DNA of 64,000 bases from positions 372,001 to 436,000 of the forward strand of contig CM033111.1 in assembly GCA_019321725.1 (NCBI GenBank). Reading direction: 5' to 3'. The notes under the pieces were generated by a model. It made no database searches. It worked only from the letters and a program-made list of their open reading frames with translations, and had not been told where the DNA came from. This document shows, piece by piece, positions 1 to 11,847 of the stretch; positions within the stretch are counted from its first letter, which is position 1, and each line of letters begins with the position of its first letter. A program made the position numbers and the translations under genes. This stretch comes from Paulownia fortunei (taxonomy: Eukaryota > Streptophyta > Magnoliopsida > Lamiales > Paulowniaceae).

Positions 1-1524
1 GACTCAAAAATAGCTGAAAATAAAAGCTCAATGATTTGAAATCCAATGTATCATAACATTATCCAAACATGCTTATTGAATTTGTTATTATGGATTTGAA
101 ATCCTTAGCTTCATATCCATCAATTGAGCCTTAGGGAATTGTATTTAATAGAATACAGAAATTATTGAATATAGAAAATAAAATAAATGGAAAGTTTGAC
201 TAATGATACCCTTGAAATTAGTGATATTTCCTTGAAAGGATATTTCCTAGACTTTCTAACATTTTCTACAAGTTCTAACACTACTTTTCAAGCTTGTGAA
301 ATAGATATTAAATTTGACTCAAAACACAGCTTCAATAGTATTTTTGCGAGTACATCAGCTTCTTGTAGATCTCTAGGAATATAATGCAGAACAATTGAGC
401 TATTGTCAATCTGAGACTTGATGGAGTTCCTATCGATTTGGGCATGCTTCATCCTATCATGATGAATAAAATGTTAGCATTGCTAATTGGAGACTTGTTG
501 TCACTATGAAACTTTCTTGTTATTTGTATTGAAATCCATAGTTTATTTACTAACATCTCGATCTAAATCAACTCACAAATTCCAAAGCTACTTCTAGCAA
601 CTACTATATATTTCTACTTTTCCATGTCCGTACTTTCATGCAGTATTAATTAGTAGATTTTTTGTCCATTGATCTGAGTCATGTGAATCCTTTAGCAACT
701 CTTCTTCCATTTTTCTAGAAGTGTAGACATGGTCTTAGTGTTCCCTTAAGGTATTATAGGATTTGAGTAATGGCTTTACGGTGTCGTTCTAACTCACTGA
801 TATTTAGAAAATATGAAGTCTTGTGAGTGATAAACTTGTAAGTTTTTCTATTAAGTGTTGGTATTTATCCTAGTCTATTGGTGGATCATCTTCAGTGGTC
901 TATATCTCCAATTCATTTCGAGGAAATTTTGGAGTTTACAATGATTCTTGACCTTGAATTATGGTTGTAATTATTTTTTTAGATTGTCAAGTTCTTGAAT
1001 ATCATCTCCTATAATTGCATATTATCCACATTTAATATCACAATTGATTTTTTCATAGCCAAATTACCCCATAACGAGTGAAGCAGGCTTGAGGAGATTA
1101 TTGCAAGTCATATAGAGATTTCTTCAACTTGCAAATAGAATTAAGTTTCTCATTTCCTTCAAATTAGAAAGGCAGTTTCATGCATACCACTCCTTCCAAG
1201 TTACCATTTAGAAAAGCATACTTTACATCCATTTTGTGCAATTCCCAATTTAATTTGGCTGCAAGTGACAGCAATATCCTATACAGATGCATATGTTTTT
1301 TCATAGTCAATGCTCTTTCGATCTAACTTTTACACATCTTATTCTCTTCCAACACATTCATTTTCTCTATTACTGCAACTTTCAACTTTGGGCTATTTAA
1401 GGCCTTGTGAATATTTCTAGGGACCTCAATATCATCCTGTTATAAGATGTATGTCAATAACTCTGAAATAGCTTGTAATTAGCAAGGTAATTTGAGATTG
1501 AATGCTTAGTAATACATGATCTTA

Positions 1525-1778
1525 CTTTTTTTAAGAGCAATAGGAACATCAGGATCATTAATTATATTAGTACTTTTATGTGAAACTTCTCCGGATCAAT
1601 TTGCCTCCATGTGTAATGATTGATTTTGGAGAGGAACTCTTGGTCTCTTTATTTTTTTTAAGAGCAATAGGAACATCAGGATCATTAATTATATTAGTAC
1701 TTTTATGTGAAACTTCTCCGGATCAATTTACCTCCATGTGTAATGATTGATTTTGGAGATGAACTCTTGGTCTCTTTA
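1525..1778. repeat. 127-bp tandem duplication inside the copia remnant
   Basis: Two nearly identical copies (about 1525-1651 and 1652-1778) share the block from TTAAGAGCAATAGGAACATC to GGTCTCTTTAT. The visible differences are a few single bases (for example TTTGCCTCC versus TTTACCTCC, GGAGAGG versus GGAGATG). High identity in an otherwise eroded element implies a duplication much later than insertion. Confidence 0.9.
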
Positions 1779-3135
1779 TGTAAACATGGCTTTCGCCTAT
1801 AGTCGATGGTACCCCCTTGATTTGATTTTAGATTAGGATTAGGATGTTAGTATCTATTTTATAAATTAAGAGTTTGGAAGTAAAATGGGAAGATTAATGG
1901 ATTTTGTTGATTTTCCGCATTTTTTCTCTCCTTTGGATGGAAGTATTAGGATAGTAGCTTTGCTATAAAAAATAGGTTACATCACAAAAGATAAAAGAAT
2001 ATTAGAGAATGGATTGAAACACTTAAAACCTTTTTTAGTAGAGGAATAGACATGGAAGATGCATTTGGTTGTTGTTGGATCTACTTTCCATGATTTGGAT
2101 TTTTATTATAGACATAAACAGTATAAACAAAGACTTGGGTGGAAGAGAGCTTAGTATTCATACATGAGGAAAGAATTCTGCAAACCGTTAAGAGGAGTGC
2201 GGAAATTCAGGATGATTAATGAGTTAAGTGGTTGTCAACTTTCCTCTTAAAAAATTTGGAACATGAATGGTGCGAACCACTTCCAAAAGAAGGATAATTT
2301 TTTGTTTCTGCAATCCGTTTTGTCGAGAGTATAAGCACATGAACTTTTTGGAATATACCGGTGCTCAGGAAGTTATTCCTTAAGTTCATATTCAAAACAT
2401 TTCCTCCTTTTGTCATTTCGGAGTCATCTGAACCAGGCTTGTTTCAGATTTTTCTTTCAAATGATAGACCCAACAAGAAAGGCCTTAAATATGAATGGTA
2501 TGGAAACCTGATAGGAATAATTAGGGTAACTTTTTCGTGGTTGTTTTGCATAGATTCACGATTCACAATGGAAGAAATAAGGCTCTTTATTGATAAATAA
2601 TTTGAGATACAAATGTTTTAGATACTCAAAACTAGGATGATCAAGACGTTTATGCTAGAAACTCATGTCAGAATTTGAAACGCTGCACAAAGAGAATTTC
2701 TCATAAACGCGAGACCTTAATGGAGAATTGGTGAACTAGTACAGGTACGTCGTTCAATTGCCAATCTTCTTCCTCGAGGGCAGCTCATGAAAATCACAAT
2801 AAGAGCAAAAAAGTCGTACAATTTTGATCATTACTAATACTAGCAAAAAAGATATTATATTTTAAATTAGGCACATAATGGATCAAATACAAACGTAAAT
2901 GCTGATAAGCAGCAATTCCAATTGGTGGGGCTTATTGTAGTGATTACACCACATTTTTTTATCTTTGGGACGTTGATTTTGGTTGTTAGTGGAAGAAACA
3001 AAGTTTGAGATTTGAGGATTCGGTGGGCCCAAATAGAAGAGGACTCATCGGTAGACATGGCTTAAAATCATTGCATATGAATGGGAAAAAGGGAAATTGG
3101 TCGTAGCTGATGATTAACACCAGTAGGAATTGCTT

Positions 3136-3148
3136 GGCTCTAATATAA
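3136..3148 (-). other. Degenerate initiator-tRNA-Met primer-binding site
   Basis: The plus-strand sequence GGCTCTAATATAA matches the usual plant copia PBS complement GGCTCTGATACCA at 10 of 13 positions. It lies just outside the gag relic, where a PBS is expected, so the old 5' LTR should begin at about 3150 and extend to higher coordinates. No clear outer LTR end was found. Confidence 0.5.
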
Positions 3149-3249
3149 TGAACACAGAACTTTTGAAGAATAATGATGCTGTTTTTTTTATTATTTCCTT
3201 GAGAAATGTACAATTTATAAGACTTATGTTGCCGAATATAAGCTAACAT

Positions 3250-6200
3250 AAAATAAAATAAATTTTTTAAGTAATATTATATACGGACCAAGTACAATGC
3301 TATATGTTTAGCCCTTTAAAGCCTATAATATATATATAAATATAGCTAATACCACTTAAAGAGCACATAGTTACATTGAGTTACCTCAAAATTTTATCCA
3401 CTTTTATCTTTCTTTTTACCTTTGTTTAAATTAGAGGTGCTAATGGGCTTGAGTGGGTGCCGACTGTAAAAGATTTTGAATAAGTCGAAGATTAGTGCAA
3501 CCTTTACCAAATCGTGATAGTAAAGTCGAACACTATTAGGGACAAAGCAGAATAAGTCAAAAGCTAGTTTTGTTTTTCACCACTAATGTGGAAATTATTT
3601 TTTTCTACATAATAATTAGAATTTAAATGCAAACTCGCCTTGTAATACCAATCCCTTCAACAAGTCATGCAATATTTAACCAATAGTTAACCACCTGCAA
3701 TTTTCAGTCCTATTAGTTGGTATTATGTATGCCACAAAAGCACAAGTACTATTAATACAACAGTGATATATCTCCCTAGGTTTGCATGTGAATTTTCCAT
3801 TTGTGTGAATGTGTTTGCATGACTGAAATCTTTTGTGCCTACCATTGATACCTATTGACATGGGTAACACTATTTTCAATGTGGGCATGTGAGATTTTCA
3901 TATGTGTGCTGCTTTCTAATACTACCGTTTGAGATTGAAATAATTTATGCCTCTATTTGTGTGTGTGTGTGTGTGTTGTTAATTTTTCACACTTTTTTGC
4001 TGTTAGTTTTCATATTTTTTGCATGTATGTGATTGTCTGTATATTTCTCTATTTTCTCTGCATTTTAGTGTTTTTTTTTTGTATTTGTATGTCAATTTTT
4101 TGAATTCAAACTTTTCGTTTTATATGTGTATTGATGCATTTTTTTTCTAAATGTTATATCCATTGATAGATTAAACATCTTTTCATTTATTTTACTTTAG
4201 TTCCCAAATTGATTACATCTACATTTTTAGATTTTATTTATGAACTAGAATTTTATCCTTTAACCTTTAATCATACTTCCAACTATAAACTATTGCATTC
4301 CTACATTTAATCGTTCTTCTCAAAAAAAATTAAATAGTTCTAGCAGCAAGGTGTAATGTCAAACTCGACTTTTTCGATATCATGTGAAGTTCATTATATG
4401 TTACATTTGGAGTTCTCTATGTATTTCTCTTTGCTTTGTCCTTAAGAGGTGCCCTAGCTTTTAATTTAAAATGCTATTAATATTTGTATTTATTTTGCTT
4501 ATGATGATTTGGTACTAATTGGCATTCATAACCTTGCGGTATTCCATTTTATTTCTGAGTAGTTATTCATATATCTCTTGGAATTATCTTTATTTCTTTC
4601 TTATCTAGACAATTATAAGATACACAACCGCTATCTTTTTGTGGTTTGCCTTCAGCTTTTGTCGTAATTAATTCGTATTTTGTTGCTTGGATCAAAATTT
4701 TGCTTGAATGAATTTCTGATGTTAGATAATTTGTGGTCATTCCATTCCTAAGGAGTTGGAATGTATTTATGATGTTAGATAATTTTGTAAGCATTTCTTG
4801 AAAGGGGATAATTTGCAGCCACTTGTTCTTGTTTGACATTCATGTTTTTGTTTGACAGTGTGAAGCCTTTTACTAGCATACATAATATAGAAATAAGTAT
4901 ACAATTATATAGTAACTTTCTCTTATTCTATCTACTCTTTTTTTGAAGTCTTCATATTTAAAAATCAAATTTGAATTCTCTTCTAAGGTTTTATTGCATC
5001 AAATGAATATTATTATTATAACACTTTCAAGTAAGGTTATTTCAATCCTCCTTTCCAGAGGTTTGCAATGTTAGTAAAACATCTTTCTAGCCCTATTATG
5101 TCAAAATTCCAAAAAGAAAAAATTGTGTTCGAAAAAAAAAACCCTAACCTGACATATATGATAATAATCCATTATTTTAATTAAAAGTTGTGTTTTAATT
5201 AAAAATATAAAAAAAATTATAAGCCAAATTTAAAATTTGAATTCTCTTTGATTGAATACCAAATACATTGATTTAATAAATAATAAAAATATATATAGAT
5301 TTAAAAATGAAAGAGACAAAATTTTAATTTCAAGGCAATTATCAATAATTTTAATTTTTGTAACTCTCTTTGAGTGTATACCAAATAGCTTAATTTAATA
5401 AATAATAAAACTATGTGTAGTTTTAAAAAAGAAATAAGAGACCGAAATTTTGATTTTGAGGCCCGTTATTATATAAAAATTATTTGAATTAAGTAAACAA
5501 TCAAAATTAAAGTTCAAGAATATTTACTAATGGAAACAATATAAATCAACTTTTACATATCTGAAATATATGTAATTTTAAAAACACGAAGTGAGAGTCA
5601 TCATTTAAAATGCATAATTATGAAATAAAATATTAGACCAAAATCCAAATCATGACGTTTAATATATAAAGATTATGTAGTATTATTATCTACGAAAAAA
5701 TTACATCTGAAAATAACTTCTTTTGATTTATTTTTTCCTAAAAGTGTAAGATGTATTGGTACTATTAAAGATGGTATTTGCAATTGCACTTAAGTCTTTT
5801 ATTTCATGATAAAACTTACACAAGTGTAAATTTGTGAACTACGTATAATTATAAAGATCCAAATTGTACTTTATATATAAAAATTAATCTATATTCTTTA
5901 TATCGTTGAGAAGATTCTAAATTTAAGATTTGATCTTATTCATTTTTTATAAAATTATTTATTATAAAAGATAACTACGAATTATTTTTTATAAGTTACT
6001 TCTTTTTTCAAAAATAAAAGGAAGTGGTACTTTGATCTTAAATTTTTGTTAGATTTTTTTATCAAACAAGACAAGTGGTTTCCAAATATTCAAACCTCAA
6101 CATGCATATAATTCCTTAAACTTATTATGTATGATTTAACTTTGTACATTTTAAGGCTAAATATGTTAAATATATTCTACTGTATATATTAGTACTTGAA

Positions 6201-9200
6201 TTAATATATAGTTTAAAAAACATGAGTTTTGCTGTAAATGTCAAATTGTAATATTAAATGAGGTTAGTTTTTCTGTTTATAATGGCATATATACACTTTA
6301 AGCTTTATCCAATTTTAATTATTGTTTCGATTTTTCATTTATATTTTATTTTTTAAATAAAATTATATAGTTACCTAAATTTTATCATAATATTACAATG
6401 GTACCTGAATTTTTATAATTTTTTCAAGGATGTAAATTTTAAGTGACACCCGAGTTTTTTCGTAAATATCAAATTGATACACATTGAATAAAATTATTTT
6501 AATTCTTTTTCTAAATCTCTTCATTCATAATATTTTAATTCTACTTACTTTAAATTTTTATTTTAATTTTTTATGTTAAGTTTGATTTGGTTAAATTAAA
6601 TTTTATATATTGGTAACATAGATTTAAGATACGTTTGCTCCCCATGAATAAGAAATAAGAAGTTCATGATGGATATAATGACATTGTAACAATGGTATCA
6701 TATCAAGCATTTTTTGGGTTAAGTGAAGATCCTTAATGTGAATCAATTGTTGATATGTTTGTGAATCAAATTTAATAAAGTTAAATGATTTGCTTTCATT
6801 CCTATGTAACTAAGACAGTTAAGATGTGCCTCAGGTATGGGGGTAGTTTCTATTATTTACAATGATAATTTCTTATTGGTTGTAATTGTAAATGTCTTTT
6901 TGTTTGTTTAAATATTTTTAAATTTTTAATTTTTCAGTAATTAAGATAGGCACGCAATTTTATGAAGAAAAAAATGGGAAAATTATCATTATTTTGGAAT
7001 TTGAGAATGGAATGCATTGTAAATGATGAGATATTTACATAATTTCAAATAGGAGAAATTGAAAATCTATAAAAATAAGATGACTACTTTCTATGATTAG
7101 AATTTCACATAATTTTATAAAATTAAAGTACCATTATAGCTTTGAGAGATATCTCAACTTTTAGATCATTAAAGTGGAACATATTATGCTACACGATGAT
7201 TTCTTCCTTTTCCATTCACTTATACTTTCAAACTCCATACCACTCTTTCATGCACAACCAAAATTTGGACAAATATTCAATAGACACTTTTTCTTGTCCT
7301 CAAATATTATTGATTTAGTTTGTGACAAATAGTTAAGTAAATGCATCAATTTATATTTAACTTTACATGAAACTTTATAGAGTAGACAATTCAGATTTTG
7401 GTCTTCCTAAAACTATCCTTAAGTATTGAAATAGGATTTTAATTTTTCATTGGGCTTTTACCCTGATATTTCATTGCCCACTCATTGTGTCTAGTATAGG
7501 TTTATGAATAATTTTGGAACTGAGAGCACGAATATTTGATAATCACATGTGTTCTAGTTCAATTAGACGCAATATACAATAGAAAATGAAGATGAAAGTG
7601 AGCATGGGAGAATTCTGCTGATAAGTTGAAAAAAAGTGAGAAATTTAAGCAATAGGTATTAAATATTTCCAAGAATTAATGAAATAATGTGAAAACACTT
7701 CAAAAAATTTAATTGCAAAAAGTTTGGAAATGTAGAATGTAAGATCTTCATTTAAAAACCTTTTAATGTTGAATTGTTTTTTTTTTTAAAATTATGGCCT
7801 CTCGCTATATTCATGATTATTGGACATGTCTAACATTGACTTCTCACGTAAAAAGTTCTTAGTCACTAATACACCTTCTGAATGTATGATGGCAACCTCC
7901 ATATAGAAAGGCACAAATTAAATTTAGTGATGAAGTAATATTTGCATCTTACTATAGTCGACCTTTGAGTTTTTTAATTGTTATGAAGCGAGAGTACTTA
8001 AAAGGCCTTTACCCCTTACATTGCAATTCAGCAAATCAAATTAGTTAGTTGTTTATTTAAATGAGTGCGAGCTACTTATAAATTAAGCCAACCTTCAGCT
8101 AGCATGTTAGTTTTTTAATCTATGTTATCGAAAAGGAAACAGTAGTTGATATTTATACCAAAGGAAAAAAATATTACATTTGCCCCTGTACGATATCTTA
8201 TCCCTTTTTCTACATGGTGTTAAATTACATGAAGTATGACCTCTCAACTATCACAAATTAGTGACTATAATATTTGTTTTGCTAGACACATGAATATTTT
8301 ATAATATTCAGAAATCAAACTTGTCTAGTACCTCCGAAGGCATGATAAATTTAAACACACGATGACCAGAGAGGATGTGGTGAACACGAAGTGCCCCATC
8401 ATGAGCAATATCTTAGATTTTCTTGTTTTAGTGCAATTTATTGATATGGTGTGGTCATAGTTGTAAAAATTTAGAGAGGTGCTACAAAAAACAACTAGAA
8501 TTGACAAAATAATGAAAGTTGCTTTAATCTGAAAGTAAGCAAATTTTCTTATAATTTTTACTATGTTGATATGTAGTAACTAAATCAATATGCTTTTAAT
8601 GGTTATGGCAAGAAAAATTATATGCACCCAATATGCGACCTCAATGTATTGCAAGTCCTAGGCTTGGAACTTTAAGGTCAGTCGAATAGGTGTTAGAGGC
8701 CTGGCCTTGAGCCCTAGTGTAATTATGAGCCTATGCCAAGAAATGGTAGAAACTTTTCTATAATCACTTCATTTTCCTTCCTTGTGACTAGGAAGGAACT
8801 CTATCGCCTATTGATTGTGTTACTTGTGTGCTAGAACGCTACATGTCTAGGTAGAATAGAAGCATATGTGCATGCAGCGATGAAGTAGGTTGCCTGCAAC
8901 ATAGATGGTTTGCCTACTTGTTCATGAAGCTTCTTTGAGCATTTCACTTTCCACAGCTAAGAAACGTTTTTGCCTTAGGAGATGGTTTTGCTGGCTAACA
9001 TTGTTTTAATATCACTCTCTTATGGCCCGACTTTTCATTTAAGGATGTTGTGTCTTCTCCTTGGTGTCATAGAAAAATAATCACCATTTAACCTTTCAGA
9101 GCTTAAGAATGATGTCAAAGAAAGGACAAGATTATGCCTATGTACATTTATGATTTGGAATGTTTTGGAAAAAAAATATTTTAGGAAATATCTTTTGAGG

Positions 9201-11847
9201 AAATGTATTGGAAAATGTATAGTATGTTAGGTTTTATTATGAAAATGGTTGGTTTTGTGATTTTTAGAAAAAAAATTGTTTTGGTTTTATTTTTTGGGGA
9301 ATGGGAAACTAAACAAAGCCTAAGATACATTGTTATTGACGGAAAGTATATAATTTCGACCTCTCTTTTTAACTACTTATCTTCCACTCGCCCAAATTGC
9401 CTTGTTTATGCTTTTACAACAATCCCATCTTCTTGTTGTACTATTTTTTGATGAGGCATTCTCTTTAGTTGTCTGTTGATCCTCCTTATTCTGGTGCTTA
9501 ATCTTTCAGTTTCCACATTGACATGGATTTCTCTATTTTTTTGTCAATCCATTTATTAAGGAATTAAATAATTCACGATGGGAATTAAATGAATTTCAAA
9601 TGAACAAAAAAGTTAGTGATTGTTACTTTAAATTCTTTTCATTGACATAATACATATCTTGATTAACAGGTCAACCATCTTAATGTTGATTTTCATTGAA
9701 TCCATCTGAAAATTTTCGGAATGGTAAAAGTTAAGAAAGTAGGCATTAGTATTCTCTCTAAAAAGTTCGTTCAAAAAACAGAATGACCAAGTGAAATGGG
9801 GGCTAGCACAAGCCTGGAACAAGATATAAATGGGCAACCTAGCATTTGATATTCTATTAGGTAATATATATCTGTACCATCTAGAAAGTATTTAGCATCC
9901 CGTTATATCAATGTTTAGGAATGAAATGGTGCATATATCCGTCTCTTGTTTGAATCCTACCACCAACTTGTACTTATTGCTGAAGAATATATTTCGTCCT
10001 TATGTGGAATGTATTTTCTAAATTCCTTGCATGTTCAACTTGTTTGCTGGCTGCATTCTCACATTTTCTGTTTGCATGACATGAATGTTTTTGCTCCGGT
10101 TCAGATGGAGTCCGGTTCCTGGAAAAGGCATTTTCCTTGTAGTGCCAGCATAGATATATTGTTATGTACCATCATATCCTTCATGTCACATTGTTGTAAA
10201 GGGTCATGTCCAAATTCTGTCTTGTCATAATTTTTCTTATTACTATGTTGGATGCAGTTCTTGATGTTTGATTAGTTTACTCTTAATGGAGTATGCTAAA
10301 AAATTTTAAGCTCTAGCATTAGGTGATCCCACAGAAGACCGAGGTCGGAAAGGGCATTCTCCCCTCTTTTTTCATTTCTTGTGCAGCACATCAAGCTAGT
10401 ATTCAAAACACTCATCTTTCCCTTCAGTTTTTTGTGATACAACTGCTTTGTTGATGGACCTTTTCCTGTATCAGTGACCCCATTATACATCATTGTAGTA
10501 TGGTCCTTTTGTTTACCTCTTGGGATTGAATGAGGCTTGTATGATGCATTTGGCTGATTCAATTTGCATAATTACAGGGGGATATAACTAAACTAAAATT
10601 TATTGGTGAAATAAGATTCTGTTTTTAAGAACCTTGAAAGAATACTATGGGTCCTCAGCATTACCATAAGGAAAGCTTACAGATCATACCCCAGCCTTAG
10701 TATATGTTAAACTTTAGTCGAAACTTTAATTTTCTTTGTAGAATTTGGGTGTTGTCCTATTCTTGGAAGTCAGAAATTATTACCCTTCTAAAAGGTTGTC
10801 AAACTTGAGCTGGCTAGTTCATTTTATCTTTGATACCTACACAGTGTGAGGAGTGGACCATACTAATATTTCAGGTCAATGAGATTCTTTGTACAGGAAC
10901 TAGAAATTAAAATAGTGAACGATTCAGCATTAAAAAAAATTCTGACATAAAAATATAGAGGAATCATACTAGTTTACATGATGAGAGTCGAGAGATCTCC
11001 ACTATGCTTTAGTTAGAGATGCCTGTATCTACATGATGACAGATCTCCACTTTGATTTAATCGTAAATTTGTATGTTTATTGGGAGGTCTTGACTGTGCT
11101 TTAGTTGTTGACATTTAATGTTCTGCATTGTATAAGGGCATTCATCCTTTGTAAACCTCCTGCTATGCAAAGCTCCCACATCTCATAACTTAATACAGTT
11201 CTGCAACTGTCCAAGAGATGCCCAAGTTCTGATTAGTATCTCATACTTGTGGTATATGGGGAATGCCAAAGATGAGTTTCTTGTTGTAGAGTGAGATAGA
11301 GAATTCTGTTATTATTCCATTTAAATAAGTTGATCACGATCTTTTGATCTGTAGTCTTTGCAAAATTTTCTAGATGATGTCATGAGATTTTTATGTTTAG
11401 AAGAAAGTACTGATGGTGCCAGGCTTTTGTTACGATTTTATTGTATATTTCTAACTTTCTCCGCAGACTGGTGCTAGCTAGCTGCTTGCATATGCATTTT
11501 TTCTTTTTTTCTGTTTTGGGCTTCTTTAGTTTTTTTCTTTTTTTAATATTCATCAGAGATGATCTTGCTTCACTTCAAACTGCATAATGATTCAACAGCT
11601 GTTATGTCGCCCAAATATGCTACACGCTTCTAAACTATATTACTGTTTTGTGATAGAACAGCTTCAGCCTGATCCTTTCAAGGAACAGAGCAAGAATAAA
11701 TACCTAGAGATTTTATCCATTTGCAGTCTTGTTTTTCTCTTTTTACCTGTGAATTCCTGTTTGTGGGTTTTTGTGTGCATGTGTGTGTCTTACCAGATTT
11801 TTTCTTTATATGGGCATCACAAATCATTTATTTTGAACGTTATCCAG
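3250..11847. other. Long AT-rich non-coding stretch, probably FLC-like intron 1
   Basis: I see no convincing gene here. Open frames are short, low-complexity and lack recognisable domains. If the FLC-like gene downstream is intact, this is the 3' part of its first intron, since exon 2 has an intron acceptor and no start codon. The stretch holds a (GT)n run near 3959-3977, a diverged tandem repeat at 5238-5469 and a palindromic RY motif TGCATGCA at 8869-8876. No MADS-box exon was found on the plus strand. Confidence 0.5.
5238..5469. repeat. Diverged tandem repeat, about 120-bp period
   Basis: Two copies, about 5238-5350 and 5358-5469, share the order CTCTTTGA, ATACCAAATA, TTTAATAAATAATAAAA, an AGTTTTAAAAA-like A-rich block, AGAGAC and ATTTTGATTTT/AATTTTAATTT. 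They differ at many positions and small indels, so the duplication is old. No coding capacity. Confidence 0.6.

Larger units (their letters stand above)
1..3250 (-). mobile_element. Decayed Ty1/copia LTR retrotransposon
   Basis: Reading the minus strand from high to low coordinates gives copia domains in canonical order, all broken by stops and frameshifts. A gag zinc-knuckle relic (WCNHYNKPH) lies near 2895-2965, an integrase C-terminal part resembling the copia TPQQNG-AERKN block near 2240-2400, the RT block with KMDVKYAFLNG near 1190-1255, and an RNase H end with GICELI, HSDNKSPIS and LQEADVLAK near 290-620. The terminal sequence TGTTAGAACT at 280 and below looks like the start of the 3' LTR, which runs off the left window edge. 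A degenerate primer-binding site is at 3136-3148. Gag and the protease region are much too short, so there are internal deletions. No LTR-to-LTR alignment was possible, so the outer limits are approximate. The element is not autonomous. Confidence 0.85.

Noticed and set aside
1..3250. Possibility of an active retrotransposon
   Set aside because: All domains contain stops or frameshifts, and gag is deleted, so only a remnant is called.
9946..10562. Two open frames of 88-94 codons on opposite strands
   Set aside because: Biased composition, no domain, and they sit in what looks like FLC-like intron 1. Treated as chance frames.
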